64,000 nt of DNA from Cinclus cinclus (Eukaryota > Chordata > Aves > Passeriformes > Cinclidae): positions 52,119,101-52,183,100 of the forward strand of contig NC_085051.1 of NCBI RefSeq assembly GCF_963662255.1, written 5' to 3'. Below are positions 35,801-48,314 of this stretch, piece after piece (position 1 is the first letter of the stretch; each line of letters opens with the position of its first letter). The position numbers were made by a program, and so were the translations under genes. The notes beneath the pieces are model-generated. The model had not been told where the DNA came from. It saw only the letters and a list, made by a program, of their open reading frames with translations, and did not search any database.

Positions 35801-37785
35801 TCACCATTGTTGAGTGCTTGCAATATAGTGACTTCTTGAACTGGTTTTAATAGAAGACTTGACTTTTGAGATGGAAGGTAACAGATGTCTGGTTATATTT
35901 TTTTTATATGGGTGAGAGATGCCGTATTTTTCCAGATGAGTTTTCAAAGCATCCCAAGCAAGGTGAGCTTGGCTTTCACTTAAAAGGCCACGCTTCATTC
36001 AATCCCTGAGTGTCGCAATCATACAGCCTGTGATTTCTCAGAGACACTTTTAGAAGCAGGTTGGCATCTATCTTGCTGTCAGCTTCAGGGACCTTAAGAA
36101 TAACATTGTCTCTGCAGAACTGTACTGCCAAGAGTCCAGACTTAGTGTCTCCCTGAGCACATTTGTTCTGGGCAGCATGGGCAGGCTCATCACCTACATA
36201 GGATTCCTTGCTTGGTGAGATTTTGCCAGTCTCTGGGGGGCATAAGGGAATCTTTTGCAGATCTGGACAAATGGATGGTTTCTCACATCTATCTCTAAGG
36301 ATTCTTGCTTTAAATCTAGGGTTCCCTGCTATAGTTCCCAAAGTCAGCCAGGGTGGAATACTATTCATCAGCACAAGAGACACAAATTGCATCCTTGATC
36401 AGTTGTTATAAATACAACTTTGTTCATGCACTCTCAGGGTGAATTTGACCAAATTTCATAGAGTTTTTAATTTTAAAATTTAAATGTTGAGGGGAGCAGC
36501 ACAGCCTGTATTGTGTCTACTATCTACGATTATTTTAGTGACAGTACTTTTCCATAAGTACCCATCTCTGACCTGGAGATGGGTACTTTTAAAATCCAGT
36601 GTCCAATGGATCCAACAATTAGGCCTCTCACCCAGATGATTTGCATACTATTACCTTGTTTGCATTTAGCCTTCAAGATTCTCACTTTTTTCGCTCTTAG
36701 TTTTACAAGTACAGCTTGTTCAGAGTGAGTAGATTTAAAATAGCTATTCCCAAATTCTTGAGTGGGTTGACCTGGGTCACCACTAAAACTTCCTTGTAGA
36801 TTTTCCTGCACTTTTTCCATCTAGTTTTTAATAGAAAACACCACAGAAGTTGTATGCTTCTGCAGACAAATGTGGTCCACTTGGCAGTGCCTGATGAAGC
36901 ATCTTGGAGAATCACTGTTCCAGAAACACTGCTGCAGTGGGAATATGAACATTGCTTTCACCCAAAAGAAAATAAATCAGAGTTTATTTTTATTAGCACT
37001 TTTATTGTTGATCTCTTTACTTATATTTAGCTGTTTTCCCAATAGCAGATTAAGAGTATCTGAATTCAGTTATCATGTAAAGCTCAGGAAATACTGGCCA
37101 CAGTTACAGCCATGCTGACTAGGGGAAAAACAAAACCACTTTTTTTACTATTTTGAAAAAATATTTTGTGAAAACACAGCCAGGCAAGTAGGGAATACTG
37201 GAATGCTTGTCTTTCATATTTAGTCCTATTCATGGAAAAGCTTTCATTACAATGGACCCTGGATGGCTTCTATTATTAGTAGACTTTGCCTATAGGCCTT
37301 TGCCATATAGCATCTCTGGAGGCAACTCTGCTCATGTTCAGCCAAATAAGATTTTTTTGGAAGCCATCCCAAGCGAGTGATTTTGCAAAATAAATGGACC
37401 TTCTTACTATAATGTGATAGTCTTTTTTTTTGTGGCAGTGACTCAAAATTTTAACATGGATGACACTTGGGGAAGGAGCCATCTTTTTTCACCCTTCTCT
37501 TTACCCCAATGTTTCTGCTGTAGTTCACATTAAGTAAGAAGTATCTTTGGAAGCCAATTTATGCTGCTGATTGGGAAATAGAAGCCTATCTGTTCAAAAG
37601 ATAGTCAAATCACAGGAAGCCTGCAGTAGTGGTTTTATGTAGTATTTGCAGTTTTGTTCCTGGTTTGGGATGAAGTCTTTTGCATTGCATCGTGCTAATG
37701 TAACTTTGTTTCCCTCTGATATTGATGTGTTCACATCGAGGTTACTGCAAACAGCTGGAAGCACCTGAATTTCAGAAAAGACCTT
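35801..37785 (-). pseudogene. Cluster of coding-like minus-strand segments, likely a decayed unidentified gene
   Basis: Segments in 5'-3' minus order: 37,785-37,594 (after the acceptor-like TGATTTCTCAG), 37,482-37,276, 36,820-36,655 (followed by CAAG|GTAATA), 36,392-35,976 and 35,998-35,801. The fourth has coding-like composition over 138 codons with CEKPSICPDLQKIPLCPPET and CRDNVILKVPEADSKI. The second and last both carry LAWD followed by a similar helix-like stretch (SLAWDGFQKNL, HLAWDALKTHL), suggesting an internal repeat. Stops and frame changes separate the segments. The cysteine spacing and alternating strands faintly resemble zona pellucida (ZP-N) modules, but I cannot assign the family. 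It could also be several unrelated chance ORFs. Confidence 0.35.
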
Positions 37786-38310
37786 CTGAGAAATCAGTAC
37801 AAGGAGAGAGAATGCTCCCCCTTGAGAAGGGGAGCAAGGATGGGAATGAAAGAATTTTGAAAGAATACCTACCTTAATCCATGGTTGGTAGGGTGAGTAC
37901 AAGTAAAATTATGGTTTCAGGGAATGTTGAAGAGAATAATTCTGACCTGTGGAAGATGAATGAGGAAAGAAGAAACAGGTTTAATGGCAGGAAGCATTTC
38001 CTTATCATAAGACTTATTAGGTTGTGCTGTTGTCAGGAAGTGGTGGCAGTTCCATTCCATGAAGCATTTAACATTGGACAAAAGGAGCAAACCCTGTAAT
38101 TATAAAAAGGAATAAGAACATCTATCTGTCATAGCCATTTAATGTTCTGTTGCTTTGCTTGAGTCTTTTATGTAGGTGGTATCACCTTGTTTTCACTTCT
38201 TAAAGTTCTCTTATGTCCCTTCGTGTTCTGCTCGGTAGATCTGAATGACGTTAGCAGAAAGTCAGGAATTTTGAAGGTGAAGAACATGTACATCTTCCTT
38301 TGACATCATT

Positions 38311-38465
38311 TTCACAGAATCACAGAATGTTATGAGTTGGAAGGGACCCACAAGGATCATCGAGTCCAACTCATGAATGAATGGCCTGTGCAGTCATTCG
38401 GTTCCGTGAACACCCAGCAGTTTTGCACATCAGTCCTCCAGCACTTCTCTTATCCATGAGAACAT
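38311..38465 (-). mobile_element. Degraded tRNA-Ile/CR1 composite SINE (TguSINE1-like)
   Basis: 38,311-38,375 is the antisense CR1-type tail (CACAGAATCACAGAATGTTA, GAGTTGGAAGGGACCCACAA, GATCATCGAGTCCAACTC). It is followed by AATGGCCTGTGCAGTCATTC and GTTTTGCACATC, which align loosely to the reverse complement of a tRNA-Ile-derived head (AATGGCCCATACAGGGAT in the family, from memory). The tail is certain as CR1-derived; the tRNA head is tentative. Confidence 0.55.
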
Positions 38466-38469
38466 TCAG

Positions 38470-41100
38470 GGCTTGTTGACAGCCTGTGTGAGAACAGTGC
38501 TTTTTATTGTAGAATAGGCACAAAAGCAATGCCACCAGTAGGCTCATAACATGTGACATCACCTGTAATAGCTGTAACATACCTGGAGGTTGGTTTGGGG
38601 TTTTTTTATTTTCAAAATCAGTATCTTACAAGCATAAAAAAGAAAGATTCCTTTGACCACTGATGATTTGTCATTACAACAGTATGGGAGACTTTTAACA
38701 GGCAAATTATTAGACTTGTGTAGTAAATGCATTTTTTAAGCTCTAGGTGCTTGTTCCAATAGTCCTTCTCCACAGAGGTGATCCCTCCACAAGTGAATGC
38801 TGATGTGTAGTATCAGTCTTTGACATCAACAGGCCTGAGCTGTCCCTTTTATTTATTAGCTGATCATTTTCCCCAAACCCAGTCATCTCATGTATTTATT
38901 GTGGTAAACCAGTAGTAAACTTACCTTTACCTGAAGGAAGACTGAGAAGGAGAGCAGGCAAACAGGAAAGAGGAACGGGAGGTTTACTGCTGACAGACTG
39001 ACTGGTCAGGCAGTTCCCAAAGGCTGCTCAGAAAGGAACCAGCTGGAGTGGACAGCAGAGTGGGGTGACCCTCACTACCCAGTTGAGCAGGATGTCAAGA
39101 GTTGGGCTTACACTGAGGGTGTGGGCTTGAGAGTATCATGATGGGCAGATATCTCCTACAGCAACAGGAAAGTGAGCCACAATCCAGTAGAGTTATGTTT
39201 TCCCATTAACCCATAAATAACTGTTGTAGAGGTTTGGGAGCTAGGAAGGCAGGTAGAAATGCCAGGAGCTCTCTAAAACTCTGCTAGTTTCATGTTTGAT
39301 ACAACAAAGAACATGGGTTTTCTGTAGGGTCGGAGCTCAAGACTTGCTGTCACAGGGGGTGCAGCCCTTCTGTCAGCTGAGCTAAAATTCATTGGCTTGG
39401 ATAACCAAACTTGCTTTTTTATTCACAGACAGCAGCTGACAGAGAGAGGTAGGACACATCTTTCTGCCACACTGTATTTAATGTCAAGGTCACCTGTGGT
39501 CAACGTGGAACTAAAACAGTGTGTTTGGTATGTGTCCCCTCAGCAAGGGTGTCTCCGACAGAGTGAGCTGCATCAATGTCAGGTTTGGATCTGAGTAAAA
39601 GCTTCAGTGTAACCTAATTAATGAATAGGGCCTGGTAAGGTCACAGTCCAAAGCAGGGATTTAGTTACATAAATTTCTATGCTTTTGTTTTAATAGGGAG
39701 TCTACACAAGATTTGTTTGGTTTCTGAGCAACCAGTTTCTAAAGCATCAAATCCCAAGTAGGAGGCAGGAAAGGCTTCTTTTGATTCTGGAACAAAAGAC
39801 TTCCGAATACCCTCAGCTCTATGTCCTTGGTTTGGTACAGTACAGTGCCACTTCTCATGCATGAACTGCAAATGCTGAAAAGGTGAATAGATGCAGATCC
39901 AGACTACCAGCTGGGACTTACTACCTCCCAGAGTGAGTACTCAGTGCTGTTTAGCACCCTCTGAAAGGCAGAGCATTTGCTCAGCAGAGCTTTTCTTTCT
40001 AAGTTGGAGGTGGGCAGAGCAAAGCTCTGTCACTTCTTCCCTCTTCTGCTTGGCTCTAGCTTGGAAAATTACTCCCTCACTGTCAGGGCCAGCAAAGTAA
40101 TTTGCTCCCTGTTTTTCCTCCCCCATCATTCAGCTAAAGTGGAAAGGGGATGGGAACACATGAGAGCCCTGCTGTTTGAACAAAGCATTGTGGTTCTGTC
40201 TAGCCCCATGGGGCTCAGCTGTGCAGTAGAAACACCTGCCTGACAACCCCTGGGCTGGTACCAGCAAAAATGCTGTTTGCAGGTGCAGCATGGACTATTG
40301 CAAGACAAGGTCTGCTGCTATCTGGCTTGTGCTGTGGGTGCCTGTGAGATTTGAGGAGTTAAAGGCTGCTGTGGTGGTCACTGCAGAGCAATACTGAGCC
40401 AGAGACCTCTGGTGATAAGAATATTTGCGGATGCTACTGATAAGAATGTTTGTTGATGTTACTCAGGAAAAGCTTGAACTCAGAAACTGGAATTTAACTG
40501 CTCTGTGTTCTTCTAAACTGGCAAAAGGAGATGTGCTGTGAGTTGGCTGTTCATCATGTGGGCAGTGGCTCAGTACCTACAGCCATATTGTTACTAGTCA
40601 TGTCTAAGCCTATTTGTACACACAGCTGATACCATGTGGTGCCAAAGGAACTCAGGTTCTCACTGCGTTCATGACACAAGTGTTGTGGTGCTTGGCCCCA
40701 TTGTCTGCCTGGCCATGCTGTCTTCCCAAAGCCCCAGGTTCCTCCTACTCTGTGCTTCCACAGGGGCCTGATCTCACTGAGGAGCTGGGACTTACCCAGT
40801 CTCTTGAACAGTGAAGGACAGCCTGGATGCTCATCGCCATGCTGGTAGTGTGCTTCCCATGCATCCTGAGAGCAAGGCTGTAAATGCTGGAAGGGGTCAG
40901 TAGCAGACAAGAGTCTTGGGACAGGCTGTGCTGGAGAGAGGACTTTATTCCTGACAGAAAGAATGGAGGGTGGCGTGTCTCTCTCTGCACACCCAGTTTG
41001 GGGTGGCAACTCTCAGGAAGAATTACAGTCTCATAGAGACCAGACTGACTGGAGCAAAGGATTATGAGGAAATACACCTTGTGCCTTTCACCTAGATCTT
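38470..41100. other. Intergenic, nothing recognised
   Basis: No repeat family or gene is supported. A 151-codon minus ORF at 40,554-41,009 lacks coding signs. Confidence 0.6.
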
Positions 41101-41117
41101 GATACCACAGCCCTGTC

Positions 41118-41339
41118 TGATGGGATGGTGGCTTGCTGACCTGTCATGAAGGTTGGGAGGATGATGCTGGATATGAACTGCTTCTCTCTGGCCAGGATGT
41201 TGTACAGAGCTCCAACACCTCAGCTGATGCTCTCCACAGTGAAGGCAGTCTGGGTGATGTGCAGCTGGCATTTCACTTTGAAGGAAATGACCCGGTTTTA
41301 TCCTTCAAAAAATTCTACCTGCGGAGAGTCAATGAGTGA
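41118..41339 (+). other. Unidentified coding-like ORF
   Basis: From the TGA near 41,117 the frame is open to TGA at 41,337-41,339. The product includes CHEGWEDDAGYELLLSGQDV, SADALHSEGSLGDVQLAFHF and EGNDPVLSFKKFYLRRVNE. The composition and alternating hydrophobic pattern look protein-like and could be a C-terminal exon, but there is no ATG, no clear acceptor and no family I recognise. Confidence 0.25.
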
Positions 41340-44300
41340 CTCACCTGCTCTGCTCTCCCAGCAGCTCTCACCTCAGAGCTGTCTCAGAAGGTGTTTCTCT
41401 GCCAGGGCATTCATGGTCTAACCACACCTCTCATGCTGCTGCTGGCAGGGAAAATGAGGCAGCAACAAAACTGAGTCAAACGTTGGGCATCTGGAGGAGG
41501 AGGCAAACCTGAGGGAGTCCCACGTTCTTCCCACTGGCATATGTTTTTTCAGACCGCTGAGAGCTCTGCAATGGTTCTCTGGCCCTACAGTGCTTTCAGC
41601 AGTTTTCCTAAACTCTGGGGCCCTTAAGGTTGTAGCTGCACTCCTGCTGGGAGAGCCTGCAGATGTGTTGCCAGAAGTGATGTGCCCCTCTCCTCACAGA
41701 AAAAATGGACAAGTCATTGTTCAGATCACCTCCTTTAGCAGTTGGGGAATTTTATCCAGCCAGCCTTTGGCCACAGCCCTGACTGGGCATGGCATTAGCA
41801 AGGGACTGAAATCGGTGTGAGAGTCTGCATCCCTCTGTCTTGTCACTTTGAGTCACTAACCATCAATAGCTTTCCCTATTGCAGGAGTGGGAGAGAACAG
41901 GAGAGCACTAGCAGATGGTTTTAGAGGAAAGCATGTCCAGAAACTCAGCTCCTCAAGGGATTTCATCCTCTCCCTTACAGTGAGTTAGAAATTACTTTTC
42001 CTTTTAGGCTTTGCTCTAAAAGGCTGCATCAAACATAGTCAGGAAAATGACATCACATTAAAAATATGAGTGTGATGTACTATGTGTTTACTGCAATTTA
42101 CTTGCGCTATTAAAAAGAAAAACCCCTAATGATTATAAAATAAAGCCTGAATATTAAAAGCGTGATGACAAAAAACACCCCTTACATCAAAACAGTAATT
42201 ACCACTGGGACTGGAACAAAAGAGTAGAGGGACAATTTTGGGCAAAGTTGCTTTGCTGGCTGAGAGAGAAGATAGGGCTGCCCAGTCCTGCAAACAGAGT
42301 CAAGGTCTGTGTACACTGTCTGGTCACAGCTGGGAGGACAGTCAATTTGCCCTCAGAGTCATGAGACTGTGGGAGAGGAGCTGTGGCACTCACAGCAAAC
42401 CATGCAGGAGCCAGGGGGCCAGGGGCAGGGAGGGTGCTGCCCTCCTTGGAGCTGGGAGCTGCTCCCTGTCCTGGCTGAGCCAAATCCTTTTTGCCTGGAA
42501 GTGTCTCTCTCCTCCCTTGGCCTCCTTCCACTGCTTTTCACAGAGGACCCTGGGGGAATGACTTGTCTAGCATTAGTTGTTCGTTCATCTCCCTGTTGAG
42601 GTCCATGGAGTGTATTGCCCTTGTGTTTGCCTTAGCTGGGGAACACAGGGAAGGGGAGACTGGTCCATGCTCACCCCTCATGTCCCAGGCATGCAAATGT
42701 CTTGCCATGGCTCCTGAACAGGGGAATTGAGCTTTTCAGGCCTTATTTGCTTTCCTGAAGGAGAAGTGTTGATTTGTTCTGCTTCTCATTAGATTTGCAG
42801 TACAGGGAATGTAACCTTACAATGGTTGGAGGGTCTGGCAACTCACACAGGATCCTGATTTACTGGCTCAGACTTGCTAAAACCTTGCTCAGAAAGCTGA
42901 AGTATGGGACAGATTGAAGTCCCTCTCTGCCTTCCTTGCTTCTCTGAATAGTCTCTGCCTTTCTCCTTGCTGATTCAGATTCATTTTGGTTAACTCTCAC
43001 ATTTGTATTAGGAAAAGAGTATTTTTTCCTAGAAAATAAGGAGGTAGGGTTGATGGAAGGGGATATTTTTAGGTTTAGGGACAGATTAGAGATTAAGGTT
43101 AGCTGGATGGGATCTTTTTTTGGCTCAGCTACTGGTTTTTCAGAGAGCCTTGGATGTGCCACAGTTTAGAAATAAAGTAAGGTTGGATTTTTAGCAGATG
43201 CTGTAAATCAATCAGATGTGATAAGCTCAACATGAGAACTGCTAGCCTGGGTCATACTCAATTTAGACTAGATGGCCAGGCTTGCCTGGCTTTAGCAGTA
43301 ATTCCTAAACATGATGCGTTTCTCTGCGTCTGAGACTTCTGAAATTTGCTTTGTTGATTTATGTGGGGTTTTTTTGTGGGTTTGTTTTGTTTTTTTTCTG
43401 TTTTTGTTTGTTTGTTTGTTTTTCCCATCTATCAACTAAACCACTGGGCAAACAGATACCAGTCATTTCAGAGGTCATCAGGGCAAGTGGGGGCAATCTT
43501 TGTACCTAGCTGAACTTGGTTCCATTCCTTGTAGCAGCAGAGGGATCTCTGATGATTTTGCACAAAAATCTGTGTTTGTGTTTCCTGCTGAGTCAGGTTT
43601 TGTGGGGGAGCTCAGCTCCTTCCACTCTTGTGCTACATGTGCACCTGTACCTGTGCAGTGGGAAGAGCAGGGGTAAATCAGTGCAAGCAGCAGCCTTGCA
43701 GCACCACAGATGAGATTCTAGGTAATAGAGGACAGTTTGATGTGGTCTGAGCTGGTTATAAGCAAAGCTTCCTTTTCACACATTACAGGTGGATGAGGAG
43801 AGACCACTGAGGGCAGCCTGAGAATTAAGCATTATGTAGTCTCAGACACCAAGCAGGGATGAAACTACTGTTATTAACTTAGATCTTATGAAACTTGGTT
43901 TGCAAGGATTTATAGTGCTCTTTAAATATTAAGCACATGGCATGAGTGCCTTGTTTGCCTGGATGGGATGATGCAATGCACAAGGATCGGCTGATGTCAG
44001 TAGATTTCTTATACTGCAAATCAAAAAAACCCATATGGCTTGAATACCAGACATAAGACAAATAGGAAATTAGGAAACAAGCCTGGCACCCTGCCCCCTT
44101 TCTAGTCTCTATCTTTCCTTGTCTCTGTGCCAGGGTAAAAGAAAACTGTTAAAGAGCACAAACCCATCTTTTAAACAAGTTACTCAAAATTACAAGAGAC
44201 TTCATCTCCTTTGGCTGATTCTAGGCAGGCTAAACTTTGGGAGCTGCAGAGAGGAGTCAGTTGCAGAGTCTAAACTAATTCAGTACTTCCTCCCACCCCT

Positions 44301-47150
44301 TGCTTTCTGAATGATAATGTTTCAGGCCTTTTGTACCTGTCACAGCAAATAAAAGCACTTTGTACTACGAGGTGGGTAGTATTTGAATATTTTTGTTTGG
44401 AAGAGTTTGAGCAGCCCATGAGACATATTTATTAGATTTCATCACTGTTTCCTGACAGAAAATAGTTTTTTAGGGGATTGACTGTAACCAAGCTTTTCAG
44501 GAATGTTGGTTCTATCTACTGTCTTGCATGCTTTTGGAAACCATTTCCTATGGATGAGTAATTTGCCATGTGTGACAACATTAACCTGTACAGGTAAAAC
44601 AGAAGCTTTTAAGATTTACCTCCTTACCCTTGCGTTTCCATGGTGTTAGGACTTGGTGAATCTTCTTTTTCACACCTTTGTGGTCAGTTTCCTGGCTCTA
44701 GCACCACAGTTCTCTTCTGCAGTGATATAATCACTGTCCATGCTTGCTTTATTAAGCTTGCCAGTGGTGATGCAGCTGGCACTTCTTAGTACTTTTGTTG
44801 GTAGCCCTCTCCAGGAGATGGAAAACTGAATGGGCTGTGGAGCCTGCACTCCATTGTGCCCTAAAGGTGGCAGAAGACAGAGATGTGCTGGCAGGTCAGT
44901 CTGAGGAAAGATGCTGCTGCAATCGCTTGGTCTATAAACAAAAGACTTCTGTTTCAAATGCCAAGAACTCCCAGCCTTTTTCCAAGCTGTGACTCTGTCT
45001 GAAAAACAAGTCTGGACCCAGCTGGGTGAATAATCTGTATGCTCATCAGTGTATTTGGGCCACAGCTCCTCTCCAGATGAAGCATGGCAGGCATCAGTGA
45101 GCCACACCTAGCGATGGCTGATCGGTGACCTCCAGAAGAGCCATCCCAGCCTGGGCTCATCACCAAGTCTGACTTCTGTCCCAGAATAACAGGAAGGGCA
45201 CAGCAGTCAGCTGGCTTTGCACCCATCACAACATGTTGAGGGGATCCATTCTGTTTGTTGAAATGAATTACCCCAGAGCTGGTGGCAGTCACAGGGCAGC
45301 CTTTGCACTGGTGTTTTGTTAAAGGGCTCATTTGAAGGTGTGGGATATCCTGCCCAGCCTGTTCTGCTCTTCCAGTGTGTAATTACTCTCACAGCTTGGG
45401 AGCAGAAGCATCCTCCAGCACTCAGTTCAACCAACCAACTCTCCCCTACTGCTGAATCTCATGATGTCTTTGTCAGAAAAGCTGATGAATATTTGTCCCA
45501 CCTGCTGCTCTATCTCCTCCCCTACCTCATGACCCTTTGCCACCTGCAAGTTAGACCTGACTGCTTTATTACTTGTCTGTTTGGAAAGATGTTTCCACAC
45601 CATTGTTACAGAAGTAATGGGGAACAGCTACTCCAATAAAGAATGCAGCAACATAGATTTTTTTTTTTAAGTGGCTAGGTTTAGAAGATTAGGATTAGTT
45701 CTCTGGATTTCTGTATTTTTATAACCAACAAGGTAGCTGAGGAGAACAGTAAGAATTTTTCCGTGTTTTCCAGCAAGGGATTTGAATTTCCCATGGTAAT
45801 GGGTTTGAACATGTATCAGCTTGGTTTCTTAAGAAAAATGAACATTTTCTCTTCTAGGAAACATTTTCAGTGCTATCAGGCTAAGAATAGCAATCTTTTT
45901 TCTGTTTCTTCTCAAATTTCAGAAGCATGGCTTATCTTTTATTGTGCATGAAGTACAGAGATTATTTTAGATGAAATACCACTCTTCTTCTGAAACACGA
46001 AGAGCTTACAGTGCCTAATTCTATGGGGTTTTCATTCCTTAACCAAAATTAATAAGTGAATAAAGAAATCTGTGCCTTGAACACAGCTCTTCCCTCCTAA
46101 GCACATTGATTCCTTGATGACCCTAGAGTGAACAACAGTCCTGAAATAGTTCAAGTGGCGAACAACTCCCTAGCTATGAATTTAAGCCCTGAAACAGAAC
46201 ACTGCAGTTTCAGTGACGACTTCTGAGAACAGAGACAAGGCTCCAGTGCTGTGTCCTAGGAGATCACTATCAATGCAGGGCTGGCAGAGCCGACATAGCT
46301 CCCTGCAGGGCACACAGGGACTGCCCAGAATGCTGAAGAGTAAAGGCTGCAGAGCAAGAAACTGAAGCTGTACCCTTTGCTCAGTCAAAACAGAAGTGTT
46401 GGAAGCAGGACATGACCCCAAAAGGGCTTTTTGATCTGGAGCAGCTGTGAGGATGTTGTTTGTACTTTGGAGCATCTCAGAAGGGATAGCTGGGGAAAGG
46501 TTTGATATCTAAGCTACTCCTTTGGACCCAGAGCAGACAGCAAGACTGCCATGGTGCTCTCAGCTGAACCTGAGCCATCACACACTGACAGGGAATGACA
46601 ATGGAGTGGCCAGAATCCACTGAAAAAAAGCTATGATCTAGGATCTTGGGCCATTGTCACACCTCCTCACATCCCTCAGCAGGCTGGCCCTCCTGCTATG
46701 TGCTACCCTCCTCACCCTGCAGCAGTCACACAGAGGGCCAGCACAGGTACATTTTTGGCCACAGCAACATGTGTGCTCTCTCTCTCTCTGCCTGACAACA
46801 AACACCTTGACCCTCCAAGGGGAACAGAGACAACCTTAAAATAAGCATAAACAGCAGTTGGCTTCCCTGTAAAATACATTTTGTTCAGATGCACATCCTT
46901 GCCAGCCTTGTTTAATAAAGTTGTAACAGTATCTGGATTCTCTTTGGTCTTGTGTACAAGGAAGTTTTCATCTGTGCCTTTAAAAAAAAAAACCTGCATC
47001 TCTGCCAAGATGTATTAGGAGAGCTGTAAAAAAAGGAGTCATCCTGTTCCAGGACGGCAAGGCTTATGTAACAGGGAAATCCTAACAAAAAGATACTCCC
47101 CCACCCTGCACACGCTTTTCCAAGGCACATGCCACTCCAGGGTATTGATT
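41340..47150. other. Intergenic, no supported gene
   Basis: It holds a T/G tract (43,365-43,424) and a short (CT)n near 46,776. ORFs such as 44,670-45,107 minus and 45,316-45,639 plus have no recognised homology. Confidence 0.6.
43365..43424 (+). repeat. T/G low-complexity tract
   Basis: A run of T and G ending in repeated TTTG units, outside the genes. Confidence 0.85.
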
Positions 47151-47176
47151 TATATTTTGATCATATCTGCCACTGT

Positions 47177-47182
47177 TTTATT
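47177..47182 (-). terminator. Candidate ANKRD9 poly(A) signal
   Basis: TTTATT on the plus strand is AATAAA on the minus strand, about 257 bases past the ANKRD9 stop. It is the first canonical hexamer I found downstream. Confidence 0.45.
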
Positions 47183-47438
47183 TGGATGTATTTACAAATA
47201 TGTTCTCCCTCATATATACATGCCATAGAACACCTTTATAAAATGCAGCATGACCCTCACCTCACCACAAGGATTTTTAAATAAAATGTATTGTAAAGTG
47301 CTGGATACAATTATTTTTAAAAACACTGTTCTCAGTAAAACAGATACTTGGCCACTGCATTAGCAGCTTTGTATATTGATACATTTTTAGCACAAGTCTA
47401 TTTCTGTAAGGTGAGCCGGAGGCTCTCATACCATCCCT

Positions 47439-48314
47439 CTAGCTCTCCAGTTTCAAGTCCAAAGGCTTTAGAAAATGAGGCAGAGGCAGATTATCCAGAG
47501 CCTCTGGGAAGTGCTCAGGTGAAATGGTCCTGATCAAGACACGCATGGCTCCGACAAACAGCGATGGAGGCACTAAGCCCACCAGGCACTGGAACCTGTT
47601 CTCCCCCAGGAGGTCCTGCCACTGCTGCCGGTTATCCAACAGCTGCTGTTTCATTGCAAACTTGAGGTCCTGAGGCACGAAGAAGAAGAGGCAGTCGAGA
47701 CACAGGAGCTTGGCACGCATGTTAGCTGCCGGCAAGTGGGAGATCTGCTGCAGCAGGGTGTCGAGGGGGGTGTTCCCAGCACTGTCCTGCAGGCAGGGCG
47801 ACGCGCCGTGCCCCAGCAGCAGCAGCAGGCACTCGGGCCGCACCAGTTCGCAGGCCATGTGCAAGGCTGTCTTGCCGCCCTCCACGCGGCTGCAGCCCTG
47901 GCGGTCCAGGTGGGCGGCTCTGTCACTCGGGGACAAGGCTTGGATGGCCTTGAGGATTCGGAAGAGCACCCGGACGCGGTTGTATCGGACGGCCATGACC
48001 AGGTGCGGGGCTGACTGGCAGCAGCTGAAGCTTTGGCTGGGCACAGCCAGGGCGCTCTGGGGGAACTTAGTGAGCAGGTGTCGGGCGTAGGGCTGATGGT
48101 CGTGCACCAGCGCGTAGAGCAGCGCCTCCGAGGGCGAGTACACGCTCACCTTACCCCCATCCTCCCAGTGGAAGGCCTCCATGGTCCGCATGTCCTCCAG
48201 GAACCAGACGGGCAGCAGGTCCCTCACAGCCTGGTAGAAGGCGAAGGAGGATTTCTTGCACTGCTTCTGGGACTGGGCGCCGCAGCCGCCGACCAAGCGG
48301 ACGCTCCAGGGCAT
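47439..48314 (-). CDS. ANKRD9: ANKRD9 (ankyrin repeat domain-containing protein 9), complete CDS
   Basis: A single-exon CDS of 291 residues; start CAT at 48,312-48,314 (ATG on minus), stop TAG at 47,439-47,441. The N terminus [10 protein letters not shown] and the segment [20 protein letters not shown] match the vertebrate family; human ANKRD9 is 317 aa and also starts MPW. Ankyrin units are visible at about residues 101-125 ([20 protein letters not shown]) and 147-180 ([40 protein letters not shown]). Residues 251-287 look like a SOCS box: [14 protein letters not shown] (BC-box-like) and [10 protein letters not shown] (cullin-box-like). Known of the family: reported as a substrate receptor for a cullin-RING ubiquitin ligase that lowers IMPDH2, responding to nucleotide state. 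The gene is GC-rich with a CpG island, unlike A/T-rich TECPR2, and is convergent with it. A longer in-frame ORF upstream (to 48,599) runs through the predicted 5' intron and was not used. Confidence 0.95.
   Translation of the reverse strand: MPWSVRLVGGCGAQSQKQCKKSSFAFYQAVRDLLPVWFLEDMRTMEAFHWEDGGKVSVYSPSEALLYALVHDHQPYARHLLTKFPQSALAVPSQSFSCCQSAPHLVMAVRYNRVRVLFRILKAIQALSPSDRAAHLDRQGCSRVEGGKTALHMACELVRPECLLLLLGHGASPCLQDSAGNTPLDTLLQQISHLPAANMRAKLLCLDCLFFFVPQDLKFAMKQQLLDNRQQWQDLLGENRFQCLVGLVPPSLFVGAMRVLIRTISPEHFPEALDNLPLPHFLKPLDLKLES

Noticed and set aside
40554..41009. Minus-strand 151-codon ORF
   Set aside because: No recognised family, no splice or start context, and residue composition like translated noncoding DNA.
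44670..45107. Minus-strand 145-codon ORF
   Set aside because: Somewhat protein-like but with no family, no clear start context and no neighbouring exons.
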